The notes beneath the pieces are model-generated. The model was not told where the DNA came from. It worked only from the letters and a program-made list of their open reading frames with translations, and made no database searches. A program made the position numbers and the translations under genes. DNA of 64,000 bases from Myxococcaceae bacterium (GTDB taxonomy: Bacteria > Myxococcota_A > Polyangia > Polyangiales > Ga0077539): contig SCUS01000080.1 of assembly GCA_004297725.1 (NCBI GenBank), positions 62,001-126,000 on the forward strand, given 5' to 3'. Shown here in pieces: positions 34,836-44,356 of the stretch. How positions within the stretch are numbered: position 1 is the first letter of the stretch; each line of letters starts with the position of its first letter.

Positions 34836-35639
34836 CTAGCGCATCCCGGGCGGGCGCTCGGCGTCGGCGCCGGGCTGTACCACCACGGCGGGACCACCGA
34901 GGCGCGGACCGGACTCGCGCGGCACCACGGCGTTGGTGGTGACGGGAGAGCCGATCTCGACCTGCTGCATGGCGCCGCTGGGCAGCCGGAGGCGCATCGT
35001 CTCCGGGGCCTGGAAGGGGGGGAAGTCGATGTAGACGAACTGGAGCCCCTGGGGGCCGGGCTCCTGGGACATGCGGTGGTCCACCTCGGCGCGCACCTGC
35101 ACGACCAGGTCGACGCCGCCGCGAACGCTGCGGAGGAAGGCGCGGGTCACCGGGGTGTCGAAGGCCTCGGTGATGAGCGGGCGGCGGTTGTTCGACAGCC
35201 CGACCCTCCCCCCGGCGATGTGGAACACCCGCGTCAGCGGAGTGCGCGTCTCGGTGACCACCCCGGGGCGCGTCATCGCCACGAACACCCGGCTCCCGCC
35301 AGGGACCATCTGGAAGCCCGGCCAGGCCACCACGGGCACCTGGCTCCTGCCCTGTCGCGCCAGGCGACGGAGGCCCGGCGCCAGCGAGGCCACCCCGGGC
35401 GTCACGCCTCCGTACTCCTCGGGCCGATGCGCTCGCGCGCCGTCGAGCCGACGCGTACCCACCTGGCGCTGGCCAGGATCCTGACCCGCCGAGGGCACCA
35501 CCCCGATGGACGAGGTCCCGTTCGGGGTGCCCCCCACCACGGTGTACCCGCCCTGCTGGGCCTGCGCGGCCGTCGCCCCGAGCGCGACCACGCCCGCCAT
35601 CGCGAGCCCGAAGCCCCACTGCCGCATCGAGTACCTCAT
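34836..35639 (-). CDS. Exported protein of unknown function
   Basis: 267 residues from the ATG at 35639; an in-frame ATG at 35627 is equally possible and has GAGG just before it. A signal peptide ends near AAQAQ. A Gly/Thr-rich spacer follows. A beta-rich domain of about 150 residues then carries VPVVAWPGFQMVPGGSRVFV, GRVGLSNNRRPLITEAFDT and VDLVVQVRAEVDHRM, faintly like an AMIN domain (tentative). The tail is Pro/Arg-rich. It is divergent from the histidine kinase gene over about 115 bp. Confidence 0.65.
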   Translation of the reverse strand: MRYSMRQWGFGLAMAGVVALGATAAQAQQGGYTVVGGTPNGTSSIGVVPSAGQDPGQRQVGTRRLDGARAHRPEEYGGVTPGVASLAPGLRRLARQGRSQVPVVAWPGFQMVPGGSRVFVAMTRPGVVTETRTPLTRVFHIAGGRVGLSNNRRPLITEAFDTPVTRAFLRSVRGGVDLVVQVRAEVDHRMSQEPGPQGLQFVYIDFPPFQAPETMRLRLPSGAMQQVEIGSPVTTNAVVPRESGPRLGGPAVVVQPGADAERPPGMR

Positions 35640-35754
35640 CGCCAACGATTCCATCACGGCCCCGCAGGCGCTGCCAACTTCGCAGCACGGCCCGCGGCAC
35701 ATCTCCACATCCCTCCCCACAGCATTCCTCGCCTACACTCTCCGGCCGAGCATC

Positions 35755-37191
35755 GTGAACCCCTTCGCGAGCGTCACCTTCGCGTGGCTGACCGTCTACG
35801 TCTTCCTGCTCGCGAACTTCGTGTTCCTCGGGCTGTTTCGTCGCCTCGTGGGCGACGCCCGCTGCTTCGGCGCGCTGCTGGTGCTCAGCGTCCTCTACGA
35901 CCTCGCCTCGGTGCTCCGCTACGGCCACCAGCCCGTCGGCCCCATCCCCTGGGAGCAGGTCCGCATCGCCGCCGGCCTCGGCTCCATGCCCGTCGCCCTC
36001 GACCTCGCCATGCGCCTCTCCGACGCCTCCCCGAAGGCGCGGCGCTGGCTCAAGCCCGCCTACGCCTGGTTCGGCGTGCTCCTCGCCCTCAACCTCTTCG
36101 GCGTCGTCGTGCACGACCACGAGTACGTCCAGCGGGTCGTGCTCGGGCCCTTCACCATCGTCTACCGCGAGGCGCACATCTCCCCCGCCGCGCAGCTCGC
36201 GATGTTCCCCGCGATCCTCGCGGCGCTGGTCTCCACCTCGTTCTATTTCTTCCGCGCGGCCCGCGCCCGGGGCCGCTGGATGTGGGGCGTCGCGCTCAGC
36301 TACCTCCTCGTCGCCTGCGGCGTCGTCCACGACTCGACCACCGGCGTGACGCACCTCCCGTCGCCCTTCCTGCTCGAGCACTTCATGTTCATCCACATCG
36401 GGGCGCTGTCCTTCGTGTTCACCGCGCGCCTCGCCGAGGAGCTCTCCCGCCGCGACGACGAGCTCGCCCGGGTGCGCGACGCCCTCCAGCAGCGCGAGGC
36501 CCTCGCCGCGGTCGGGGAGCTCTCCGCCATCGTCGCGCACGAGGTGCGCAACCCCCTCGCGATCATCCTCAACGCCGTCGCCTCGCTGCGCCGCCCGCTC
36601 CCCACGAGGGAGCGCGACCTGCTGCTGGGCATCCTCGAGGAGGAGGCCGACCGCATCAACCGCATCGTCACCGACCTGCTCACCCTCGCCCGGCCGCTCC
36701 ACCCGGAGGCCCGCGAGATCCTCCCGAAGGAGCTCATCCTCCGCTGCCTCGGGCCCGCCGAGCGCACGGGCACCGAGGTCGAGCTGCGCTCCAGCCCCGA
36801 GGCGGAGGCCCCCATCCAGTGCGACGCGCACCTGCTACGGCACGCCCTCGAGAACGTCATCGAGAACGCCGTGCAGGCCATGGGGACGGGCGGCGCCCTC
36901 ACCATCACCCTCGCCCGCAAGACCCGCCAGGGCGTCGCCGGGTGCGAGATCGCCGTCATCGACACCGGCGAGGGGATGAATACCGAGGTCCGTAACAGCG
37001 CGCGCAAGGCCTTCTTCACGACGCGCACCACGGGCACCGGGCTCGGGCTCGCCATCGTCGACCGCATCCTCACCGCGCACCGCGGCGCCGTGGACATCGA
37101 GAGCAGCCGCGGCGAAGGGACCACGGTCCGTCTGTTCGTCCCCGAACCGCCCACCGCGGCGCCCTCCCCCTCGGGCCTGAGCCGGAAATGA
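35755..37191 (+). CDS. Membrane sensor histidine kinase
   Basis: 478 residues. Six or seven hydrophobic segments fill the first 210 residues (FAWLTVYVFLLANFVFL, ALNLFGVVVHD, MFPAILAALVS, ALSYLLVACGVV, HIGALSFVF), suggesting a 7TM-like sensor. A coiled linker leads to the H-box AIVAHEVRNPLA with His262, then N-box ENVIENAVQAM, DTGEGM and TTGTGLGLAIV. The GTG at 35755 starts right before the first membrane helix; earlier frame content looks non-coding. No response regulator is adjacent. A WTAC-N8-GTAW copy lies at 36981. Confidence 0.87.
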   Translation: MNPFASVTFAWLTVYVFLLANFVFLGLFRRLVGDARCFGALLVLSVLYDLASVLRYGHQPVGPIPWEQVRIAAGLGSMPVALDLAMRLSDASPKARRWLKPAYAWFGVLLALNLFGVVVHDHEYVQRVVLGPFTIVYREAHISPAAQLAMFPAILAALVSTSFYFFRAARARGRWMWGVALSYLLVACGVVHDSTTGVTHLPSPFLLEHFMFIHIGALSFVFTARLAEELSRRDDELARVRDALQQREALAAVGELSAIVAHEVRNPLAIILNAVASLRRPLPTRERDLLLGILEEEADRINRIVTDLLTLARPLHPEAREILPKELILRCLGPAERTGTEVELRSSPEAEAPIQCDAHLLRHALENVIENAVQAMGTGGALTITLARKTRQGVAGCEIAVIDTGEGMNTEVRNSARKAFFTTRTTGTGLGLAIVDRILTAHRGAVDIESSRGEGTTVRLFVPEPPTAAPSPSGLSRK

Positions 37192-37261
37192 ACGCCGCGC
37201 CCGGCGGGCGCACCAGTCCCGAGGATGGACCAACGGTTCGACCCCGAGATGGAGGCCCCCG

Positions 37262-37972
37262 ATGCGCACCGCCGCCGCCCTCACCCTGCTGGCCTCGCTG
37301 GTGTGCGCGCCGGCGATCGCCCTCGCCGACCCCTTCCACTTCCAGGTCTCCGCGGGCACCGAGATCCCGCTGGCGCTCTCGCTCCGCGGTGACGTCGAGC
37401 TCCCCGGCCGGCTGAGGGTGATGGCCTCGGTCGGCACGACCCCCGAGCTCTACCGCGACGCCTTCAACGGCATCATCTCCGCCGCCGGGACCAGCTCGCA
37501 GACCTCCTCGGGCCTCTACGGCATCAGCCTCGACAGCGGCTCGATGTGGCGCATCCACGGCGGCTGGCGGCCCTTCCCCAACGCCGGGCTCCTGCTGATG
37601 GGAGGCTACGCCAGGCTCGACCTCTCGGGCACCGCGAGCGCGAGCGAGCTCATCACCTCGGTCACCGGCCGCCCCCCGGCGCCGAACGTGCCCGAGGCCA
37701 ACGGCGTCTACTCCATCGCCTCGACGCTGCACACCGTCAACGCCGACCTGGGGTGGGAGTTCCTGTTCTTCGGCGACCGCCTGGTGCTCCAGATGGCGGT
37801 GGGCTTCATCGGAACCGTCGACTCCCGCACGGCGATCACCCCGCGCTTCGCCTCGACCACCCCCGGCACCGCGGAGGCCCGCCGCACCGCGCAGGACTAC
37901 GTCGACCACGTGCTGCGATCGTACGTCTTCCTCCCGACCTTCTCGCTCTCGCTGGGCTTCCGGCTCTTCTGA
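37262..37972 (+). CDS. Putative outer-membrane beta-barrel protein
   Basis: 236 residues. A signal peptide ends near ALADP. The rest alternates hydrophobic and polar residues in strand-length segments (LRVMASVGTTPELYR, MWRIHGGWRPFPNAGLLLMGG, RLVLQMAVGFIGTV) and ends in a terminal aromatic strand SLSLGFRLF, the usual C-terminal Phe signature of barrel proteins. A GGAGG lies 9 nt before the ATG. Function unknown. The gene begins 70 nt after the kinase and is probably in the same unit. Confidence 0.78.
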   Translation: MRTAAALTLLASLVCAPAIALADPFHFQVSAGTEIPLALSLRGDVELPGRLRVMASVGTTPELYRDAFNGIISAAGTSSQTSSGLYGISLDSGSMWRIHGGWRPFPNAGLLLMGGYARLDLSGTASASELITSVTGRPPAPNVPEANGVYSIASTLHTVNADLGWEFLFFGDRLVLQMAVGFIGTVDSRTAITPRFASTTPGTAEARRTAQDYVDHVLRSYVFLPTFSLSLGFRLF

Positions 37973-37979
37973 CCGGCCC

Positions 37980-40055
37980 TCAGGCGGGGCCGCACGACAC
38001 GGTGACCTCGGCCACGTTGTCGCCCTCGTCGCACTCTCGCGCCGAGGCCCCGTCGTCGACCCGCACCCAGACCCTCGTCTCCACCGACGGGGCATCGATG
38101 GTCGCGCACACCCGCTCGGACTGCCCGGGCGCCAGCACCCTCGTCGTGGTCCCGGTGCCGAGGCGGCGAGCGCCCATCGCCGAGGGGTCGCGGTCCCAGA
38201 CCCCGACGCCGACCGCTCCCACCGGGGCGTCTCCGCGGTTGCTCACGGTGGTGCAGACGCTGGCCATCCGACCGGCGCAGGTGGGCGCCGCGGGCGACGA
38301 CGAGAGGTTGGGCGCCAGCAGCGTGCGGTCGCGCGCCCGGTTGAGCCGGAAGGTGTTGTGCGTCCTCCACGAGGGCGCCTCGCGCCGGGGGATCGTGCCG
38401 TCGTCGTTGATGTTGTCGATGTGGTAGCCGTGCTCGTTCCAGAGCGGGCGCGCGGCCACCCAGGAGCCGTCGCCGGAGGTCCAGATCTCGAGGCCCGGGA
38501 CGCGCTGCGTCGACGCCACCGCCGCGGGGATGGTGTTGCCCGCGAAGGCCGCGCACTGGTTGGCGCCGAAGACGATGTCCGCCTGACCGTCGCCGTCCGC
38601 GTCCGCCACGATGGCCTGCTCGGTGCGCGTCTGGCTCGGGTTCCAGTCCTCGAAGACCACCCGCCCGGTGCGCCCGTCGAGCACCATGAAGCGCTCCTCG
38701 TCGTTGTAGACGACCTCGCTGGCCCCATCGCCGTTGAAGTCGAACACCGTGCTCGACGTGACGTTGCTCGACGTGTCCTCGGTGACCGTCGCCCAGCGCA
38801 CGCCCACCGCCACGCACTCCGGCCCCACCGCGCGGCAGTCCGGGTCGAAGAGCGTGTACCGGTCGCCGCCCGCCACGCCGATCTCCGCGTGGCCGTCCCC
38901 GTCGAAGTCCGCCACCGTGGGCGCGCCCCCGAGGGCCATCGCGCCCCGCAGCGTCGCGGTCCACCGCGCCGAGCCGTTGAGCCCGTCGTAGAGCGTGAGC
39001 GTCCCGCCGGCCATCACCGCCACCTCCGGAACGCCATCGGTCCCCGCGTTGCCGCGCCCGTCCAGCAGGTCGCCCACCGCCGCGAAGCCCTCGCCCGTAC
39101 CCATCCGAAAGCGCGACCGCCCCGAGGCGTCGTACACCGCCGACCCGGTGATCACCTCCAGACTCCCGTCGCCGTCGAGGTCGATCACCACGCTCAGCGG
39201 CCCCTGCCCGTTGCTGCCCCGCGTCGCCGCCTGCCAGCGCACCGCGCCGGTGCGGCCGTTCACCACCGCGCCGCCGGAGATCACCTCCGCCACGCCGTCG
39301 CCGTCGAGGTCCGCGATGCTGATGGAGGGGTTGGGGCCGTTCATCCCCGCGAGGGGCTCCATGGATTGCCAGTAGAGCCGGCCGTCGCTGCGGAAGGCCG
39401 CGAGCCCGAGGCGCGCCGTCACCGCCACGACCTCCAGCCCGTTGGCCGGGTTGCCGTCCAGGTCGCCCACCGCGGGGTGCCCGTCCCAGCGCAGCCCGTA
39501 GGCCGCGCGCTCGTCGTTGGGCGCGCCGACCCCGTTCTGCGACCAGAGCAGCCGATGCGGCGCCCTCCCAGAGACCACCCGCAGCACCGAGCGGGAGTAG
39601 CTCGTCTCGCAGGAGAAGGTCATGAACGCCACCTCGGGGACGGGCTCCTCCCCGGCGGCGCCCCGCACGATGTCCGCCACCACGGGCGTCGAGCACACCT
39701 GGTCGGCGCCCGCGAAGGGCGTCCCCGCGGTGGCCCTCCAGTGCAGCCTGAGCGCGGGGCTGCGGAAGGGCTCCGCCGAGGGCGTCACGGTGCACCGCTG
39801 CGGACCAGCGTCGCCCGGGGGACGATCGCTCGCCACGTCGCCCGGAGGCAGGTCCGCGGGGGCATCGACCGCCGCGTCCACGCGGACGATGTCCGTCGAG
39901 GCGTCGAGGCGCAGGGCGTCCCCGGGGCGATCGCCCGCGAGGTCGCTGGAGGGCCTCGCGTCGAGGCGCGAGGCGTCGGCCTCGGTGATGGTCTCCTCGG
40001 GAGCGCAGCCCAGCGCCAGCGCGGTGAGCACGACGGCGCGAGCGGGCGCCCTCAC
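37980..40055 (-). CDS. FG-GAP/VCBS-repeat lipoprotein
   Basis: 691 residues from a GTG at 40055. The lipobox is LALGC (Cys17). An Asp/Pro/Arg linker follows to about residue 85. Five or more calcium-binding FG-GAP-type units then appear (ISIADLDGDGVAEVISGG, VVIDLDGDGSLEVITGS, PTVADFDGDGHAEIGVAGG, DFNGDGASEVVYN, DADGDGQADIVFGA), forming a probable beta-propeller. The C-terminal 100 residues resemble a CARDB-type beta domain (VSNRGDAPVGAVGVGVWDRD). Surface adhesion or matrix role is inferred. Its GTG overlaps the stop of the PHP-domain gene by 4 nt (GTGA), so the two are translationally coupled. Confidence 0.83.
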   Translation of the reverse strand: MRAPARAVVLTALALGCAPEETITEADASRLDARPSSDLAGDRPGDALRLDASTDIVRVDAAVDAPADLPPGDVASDRPPGDAGPQRCTVTPSAEPFRSPALRLHWRATAGTPFAGADQVCSTPVVADIVRGAAGEEPVPEVAFMTFSCETSYSRSVLRVVSGRAPHRLLWSQNGVGAPNDERAAYGLRWDGHPAVGDLDGNPANGLEVVAVTARLGLAAFRSDGRLYWQSMEPLAGMNGPNPSISIADLDGDGVAEVISGGAVVNGRTGAVRWQAATRGSNGQGPLSVVIDLDGDGSLEVITGSAVYDASGRSRFRMGTGEGFAAVGDLLDGRGNAGTDGVPEVAVMAGGTLTLYDGLNGSARWTATLRGAMALGGAPTVADFDGDGHAEIGVAGGDRYTLFDPDCRAVGPECVAVGVRWATVTEDTSSNVTSSTVFDFNGDGASEVVYNDEERFMVLDGRTGRVVFEDWNPSQTRTEQAIVADADGDGQADIVFGANQCAAFAGNTIPAAVASTQRVPGLEIWTSGDGSWVAARPLWNEHGYHIDNINDDGTIPRREAPSWRTHNTFRLNRARDRTLLAPNLSSSPAAPTCAGRMASVCTTVSNRGDAPVGAVGVGVWDRDPSAMGARRLGTGTTTRVLAPGQSERVCATIDAPSVETRVWVRVDDGASARECDEGDNVAEVTVSCGPA

Positions 40056-42898
40056 GGCATCACCGGCGCCGGCTGCCAGCCGTTGCCGTCGACGTCGACG
40101 TACACCGGGTTGGTGTACCCGATGGCGCTGCCGCTGCCGATCGGAGCGAGCGAGCCGCCCCGCGCGAGCACCACGTAGAAGCTGTCCCGCGAGGGCCGCG
40201 CCCGCACCGTCGCGCGCCACCGCACCACGCCGCTGCGACCGGGCGAGGCGTCGCCGAGCTCCTGCAGGAAGGCCTCCGTCGCGGTCGTGGCCACCGTCGC
40301 GGTGAAGGCGTCCTGGCCCGCCACTCGGGTGAGCGCCAGCGGGCGGCCGTTCTCGAAGACCACGAGATCGCGCGCGGTGACCCACGGCGCAGCCTGCAGG
40401 GTGATCTCCAGCGGGACGGTGCCGTCGCTACCGGGTCGCACCACCTCGCGCCACCCCATGCGGGCCTCGCCGTTTACACGAACCTGTAAGACCAGCCCGG
40501 CGGCCACGACCACCCGCTGCGCGCGGATGGCGTCGGTGACCATCGCCTGGGTGACCCGCTCCGGCGCGTCCTCGTTGACGCGCAGGAGGTTGTGCGGCCA
40601 GCCCGATCCGCCGTTGCGCTCGTGCGTGTCGCTGTTGCCCAGCGCGCACGGGTGCTCTCCCCTCCTCAAGAACCCGAACCAGTCCTGCATCGTCGGCACC
40701 GCGGGGGCGTTGCGCATCGCGAGGGCGCGCAGCGCGGCGTCGTTGGAGGCGAGGTAGTCCCGCGGCTCGCCGACCTCGGTGTTGACCTCGAGCGCCTCCC
40801 AGCCCGTGGCCACCGGGATGACCGCGCCCGCGGGCGTGCTCCCGGCGCCGGTGAGCGGGTTGAGGCCGATGGTGGAGAAGTAGCCCTTGAGGTTGTTGGA
40901 GCGCGGGTGCGACAGGTGCAGCAGCGGGTTGCCTGCCTCCCCGCGGACGCGCGTGAAGATCTGCTGCGCGGTCTGGTCGGCCCAGTACTGCGCCCCGATG
41001 AGGGCCGTCGGATCGGCCGGGTTGATGGTCAGCGGGTACGCGTTGAAGTGCCCGGTGCCCACCACGGAGATCTCGTTGCCCATCATCGAGCCGAACCAAC
41101 GGCCGAGGTTGAGCTCCCGGGTGCACGGCCCGAAGTCGGTGACGTTGTCGTGGTCCGTGGTGGCGGCGTACTCCAGGCCTTCGGCGGTGTTCTCCAGCAC
41201 GCGGTTGCAGAGGCTGCGCCCGGAGTCGATGCTCCCGACGGTGTGCTGGTGGAAGTCGCCCGACACCTGCCCCGGGGTGTCGAGCACGCGGCGCAGCGTG
41301 GCCATAAGCGTGGCGTCCTCGCCCGCGGTGAGCGTCAGCTCGCTCTCCACCGAGTCGTACTCCTCGCCGCGCGAGACGATCGCCCGGTAGCGCCCGGGCT
41401 TCACCGCCACCCGCTCGGTGCCGCCGAGCGAGTAGATCGCCCGGTGCAGCCCGTAGGACTCGCGCTCGCCCTCAAGGTCGCCGAGGCCGGGGTCCGGCGC
41501 CTCGGCGGCCATGCCCCGGAGGCTCACCTTCATGGGCGCGCGCACGGTCATGCCGTCGCGCTCCACGGCGTGGAGGTCGAGCACCAGCGTCGCGGACCGC
41601 CCCACCGTCGGGGCGGCGGTGACCATCCCCCCGTCGGTGACGGTGACGCTCACCGGGGCGCCGCGGTTGCGCCCCTCGTCGACGGCCACCAGCGCGTAGC
41701 GGCCCGGCGCGAGCGCGAGGCGATAGGCCCCGTCCGCCGCCGAGCGGGCCACGGAGCGCACCGCCGCGCCGGCGACATACGGATCGTTGTAAGCGTAGAC
41801 CAGCGCGCCCGGCGAGCTGACGCCGGTGACGACGCCGTGCGGGTCGCGGCGGGCGTTCATGAGGGGCTCGACGACGGAGCTCACGTCGCCGGTGCCGATG
41901 GCGATGTAGCGGGAGAACGACGCGGGCTCGCCACGGCGCGCGGAGAGCGTGGGGTAGAGCGCGACGGTGCCCGAGGCGTCGACGACGGGCACGCTCATGG
42001 TGCCCGAGGCGGGCGAGATGCCGTAGGAGACGCGGCGGTGGTTCTCCCCCGGGTCGCTGACGCCCACGAGGTAGCGCGGGGGGGCCATGGCGCGGGTGGC
42101 GTCGCCGAAGCCCGTCGCGTCGGTGAAGAGCGTGAGCGCCGAGCCGGCGCCGTAGAACTCCCCGGTCGCGGAGAGGGGCACGGCGGCGTTGCTGTTGGAC
42201 TGCACCTCCGTGCGCACCTCGAGCACCGAGCTGTCGGGGCGGAGGATGTAGTGCGTGACGATGCGCACGTCGCGGTCGCGCGCGAGGTTGTCGATGAGGC
42301 TGATGAGGCGCGTGGGGACGTCCCGGCCGATGACCCTGATCGCCGCCGGGCGGCCGTTGGAGCCGTCGCAGGCGACGCTCACCTCCTCGGCGTCGCTGAT
42401 GCGGTACCCGAACATCGGGAACATCTCCCGGAACAGGTCGCCGCCCGCCTCGCCGCGCGGGCGCGCCACGTCCATGTCGATGATGTTCCCGCCGTAGAGG
42501 TTGTAGCCCGCGGCCCGGGGCGCGACGCCGGGTCGCACCCTCCCCTGCACGATCACCCGCACCTTGTTGTTGTAGATCCGCAGGTGCCCGACGCGCCCCG
42601 CCGCGGCCTCTCCGCCCAGCAGCTCACGCTCGTGGGTGATCACCCCCGCGCGCGCCTCGGAGGCGTCGAGGGAGTCATCGAGGGCCCGGGGGCCGGTCGC
42701 CGCGGGGCACGCATACGGGTCCACGTAAGGCGGGAGCGCCCCGACGTCGGGCTTGGCCCCGAGGTCGTCGCCGAGATCGCTGGCCGCGGGCAGGTCGAGC
42801 CCGACCTCTGGAACGTCCCGCGCCGCGCCGGCGTCGGCGGCTGTCGAGGACGAGTTGCAGGCCACGAGCAGTGGAGCGAGTCCAAGGAGACGGCGCAT
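40052..42898 (-). CDS. Lipoprotein with CehA/McbA-type PHP metallohydrolase domain
   Basis: 948 residues. The lipobox is LLVAC (Cys14). A long beta-rich N-terminal half contains carboxypeptidase-regulatory-like beta sandwiches (AYRLALAPGRYALVAVDEGR). The PHP phosphoesterase domain follows: SGDFHQHTVGSIDSG, YAATTDHDNVTDFG, LLHLSHPRSNN and ALGNSDTHERN supply the expected metal-binding His/Asp residues. The family (CehA, McbA) hydrolyses aryl or phosphate esters, but substrates vary widely. The protein is predicted to be anchored at the surface or in the periplasm. It is coupled to the FG-GAP lipoprotein. Three WTAC-N8-GTAW copies (40475, 41778, 42714) lie within it. Confidence 0.85.
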   Translation of the reverse strand: MRRLLGLAPLLVACNSSSTAADAGAARDVPEVGLDLPAASDLGDDLGAKPDVGALPPYVDPYACPAATGPRALDDSLDASEARAGVITHERELLGGEAAAGRVGHLRIYNNKVRVIVQGRVRPGVAPRAAGYNLYGGNIIDMDVARPRGEAGGDLFREMFPMFGYRISDAEEVSVACDGSNGRPAAIRVIGRDVPTRLISLIDNLARDRDVRIVTHYILRPDSSVLEVRTEVQSNSNAAVPLSATGEFYGAGSALTLFTDATGFGDATRAMAPPRYLVGVSDPGENHRRVSYGISPASGTMSVPVVDASGTVALYPTLSARRGEPASFSRYIAIGTGDVSSVVEPLMNARRDPHGVVTGVSSPGALVYAYNDPYVAGAAVRSVARSAADGAYRLALAPGRYALVAVDEGRNRGAPVSVTVTDGGMVTAAPTVGRSATLVLDLHAVERDGMTVRAPMKVSLRGMAAEAPDPGLGDLEGERESYGLHRAIYSLGGTERVAVKPGRYRAIVSRGEEYDSVESELTLTAGEDATLMATLRRVLDTPGQVSGDFHQHTVGSIDSGRSLCNRVLENTAEGLEYAATTDHDNVTDFGPCTRELNLGRWFGSMMGNEISVVGTGHFNAYPLTINPADPTALIGAQYWADQTAQQIFTRVRGEAGNPLLHLSHPRSNNLKGYFSTIGLNPLTGAGSTPAGAVIPVATGWEALEVNTEVGEPRDYLASNDAALRALAMRNAPAVPTMQDWFGFLRRGEHPCALGNSDTHERNGGSGWPHNLLRVNEDAPERVTQAMVTDAIRAQRVVVAAGLVLQVRVNGEARMGWREVVRPGSDGTVPLEITLQAAPWVTARDLVVFENGRPLALTRVAGQDAFTATVATTATEAFLQELGDASPGRSGVVRWRATVRARPSRDSFYVVLARGGSLAPIGSGSAIGYTNPVYVDVDGNGWQPAPVMP

Positions 42899-42999
42899 GG
42901 CCGGGGATGGTGCCAGCCCGGGGGCTCTCGGGGCAAAGGTCCGGCGCGTGGACTCTGACGGTGACGGGCACTATGGTCCGCGTCATCATCGCCATGCCA

Positions 43000-43521
43000 A
43001 TGTCTGACGACCCGAAGACGCCGCTCCCGACCGAGACCGCCGCCCCGGTCGCGGCCCCTCGCCCGCGCCGCAAGAAGGCTTACTCCCGCTACCTGATCCT
43101 CGTGGGTCTGGCGGGCGTCATCGCCATGATCGCCTCGACCTTCCGAGGCTCGGCGATGGTGTACTCGAAGTACGTCGACGAGGTGACCCGCCCCGCCGAG
43201 CGAGCGCGCTGGGTCGGCCGCACGCTGCGCGTCGAGGGCCTGGTGGTGCCTGCCTCCATCGAGCATCGCCCGGGCACCCGTGACTTCCGCTTCCGGGTGT
43301 CGCGCAACCACGCCGAGCTGGCGGTGACCTACAGCGGCATCGTGCCCGACACCTTCCGCGACTGCGCGGGCGTCACGGTGCGCGGGGTCCTCGGGCAGGA
43401 CGGGGTGTTCCGCAGCGACGAGATCGTCGCCAAGTGCCCGAGCAAGTACGAGGCGGCCACGGTGGTCAACGGCGAGTGCATCGTGGGCATGGCCCCGGAG
43501 GCGCCGGGGCGGCGGATGTGA
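43000..43521 (+). CDS. ccmE: Cytochrome c maturation heme chaperone CcmE, CxxxY type
   Basis: 173 residues. A basic N-terminus and one membrane anchor (about 29-48) precede an OB fold: GRTLRVEGLVVPASIEHRPG, FRFRVSRNHAELAVTYSG, IVPDTFRDCAGVTVRGVLG. In standard CcmE the heme is bound by His in HxxxY; here the motif is C146-P-S-K-Y150, the variant known from Desulfovibrio and archaea. CcmE carries heme to apocytochromes in the periplasm. No ccmABCDFGH gene is near. Three in-frame ATGs (42973, 42994, 43000) are possible; the last is chosen because it directly gives a soluble basic start. Confidence 0.88.
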   Translation: MSDDPKTPLPTETAAPVAAPRPRRKKAYSRYLILVGLAGVIAMIASTFRGSAMVYSKYVDEVTRPAERARWVGRTLRVEGLVVPASIEHRPGTRDFRFRVSRNHAELAVTYSGIVPDTFRDCAGVTVRGVLGQDGVFRSDEIVAKCPSKYEAATVVNGECIVGMAPEAPGRRM

Positions 43522-43572
43522 GGGCTCCCGCTTCCCGTGCACAGGACGGCGCGGTAGGTTAGAAAGCTTCAA

Positions 43573-44328
43573 ATGGGTGCGCGTACCTTCGCGATTGGCG
43601 ACATTCACGGCAACCTGGAGGCCCTCGACCTCCTCCTCGCCCGCATCGCCCCGGAGAAGGACGACACGGTGGTGTTCCTCGGCGACTACCTCGACCGGGG
43701 TACCCAGTCGAAGGAGACCATCGAGCGGGTGCGCTCCTTCGTCGACGACGCGCCGTGCAAGGCCGTCGCCCTCCGCGGCAACCACGAAGACATCTGGATC
43801 GAGTGCTTCAAGGAGCCCAACGCGGGCTTCCTGCTGCCGCGCAGCAACGGGTGCATGGACTCGTTCCGCTCGTTCACCGCGGCGCCTCCGCTGGAGGAGG
43901 GCCAGCCGCTGAGGGCCGAGGAGTTCGTGCAGTACCTCCAGGTGGCCTCGTGGTTTCCGAAGGACGTCATCGACTGGTTCGAGTCGCTGCCGCTCTGGTA
44001 CGAAGACGACCACGCGCTCTACGTGCACGCGGGCCTCGACGGCCGCGACGCGGAGTGGAAGCACCCCAAGGACGGCCGCCAGAAGCCCCTGATGTGGATG
44101 CGCGAGAAGGGCTTCTACAACGGCTACGAGGGCAAGCGGGTGGTGTTCGGCCACACGCACACCCGCGACCTGCCGCAAGAGCTTCGCCGCTACCCCGACG
44201 CGTGCCCGAAGGAGTCCGACCGGGTGTGGCTCCGCGGCGACCTGGTGGGCATCGACACCGGCTGCGGCCGCGCGGGCGTGCTCACCGCCGTCGAGCTCCC
44301 GTCGCTGCGCATCATCGACTCTCGCTGA
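43573..44328 (+). CDS. Calcineurin-like Ser/Thr protein phosphatase family
   Basis: 251 residues with the full metallophosphoesterase motif set: GDIHGN, GDYLDRG, GNHED, YVHAGLDG and FGHTHTRD. The two-metal site is complete. It is closest in layout to PrpA/ApaH-type bacterial phosphatases that act on phosphoproteins or diadenosine polyphosphates; the substrate cannot be assigned. The genome's Hanks-type kinase at 49381 makes a phosphoprotein substrate plausible (inference). Confidence 0.9.
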   Translation: MGARTFAIGDIHGNLEALDLLLARIAPEKDDTVVFLGDYLDRGTQSKETIERVRSFVDDAPCKAVALRGNHEDIWIECFKEPNAGFLLPRSNGCMDSFRSFTAAPPLEEGQPLRAEEFVQYLQVASWFPKDVIDWFESLPLWYEDDHALYVHAGLDGRDAEWKHPKDGRQKPLMWMREKGFYNGYEGKRVVFGHTHTRDLPQELRRYPDACPKESDRVWLRGDLVGIDTGCGRAGVLTAVELPSLRIIDSR

Positions 44329-44356
44329 CCGCGCCCAACACCGCCGCGCGGGGGTT

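Noticed and set aside
34308..36995. 895-codon plus-strand frame across the lipoate-ligase-like, exported and kinase genes
   Set aside because: Crosses three supported genes on both strands and encodes Arg/Pro/His low complexity.
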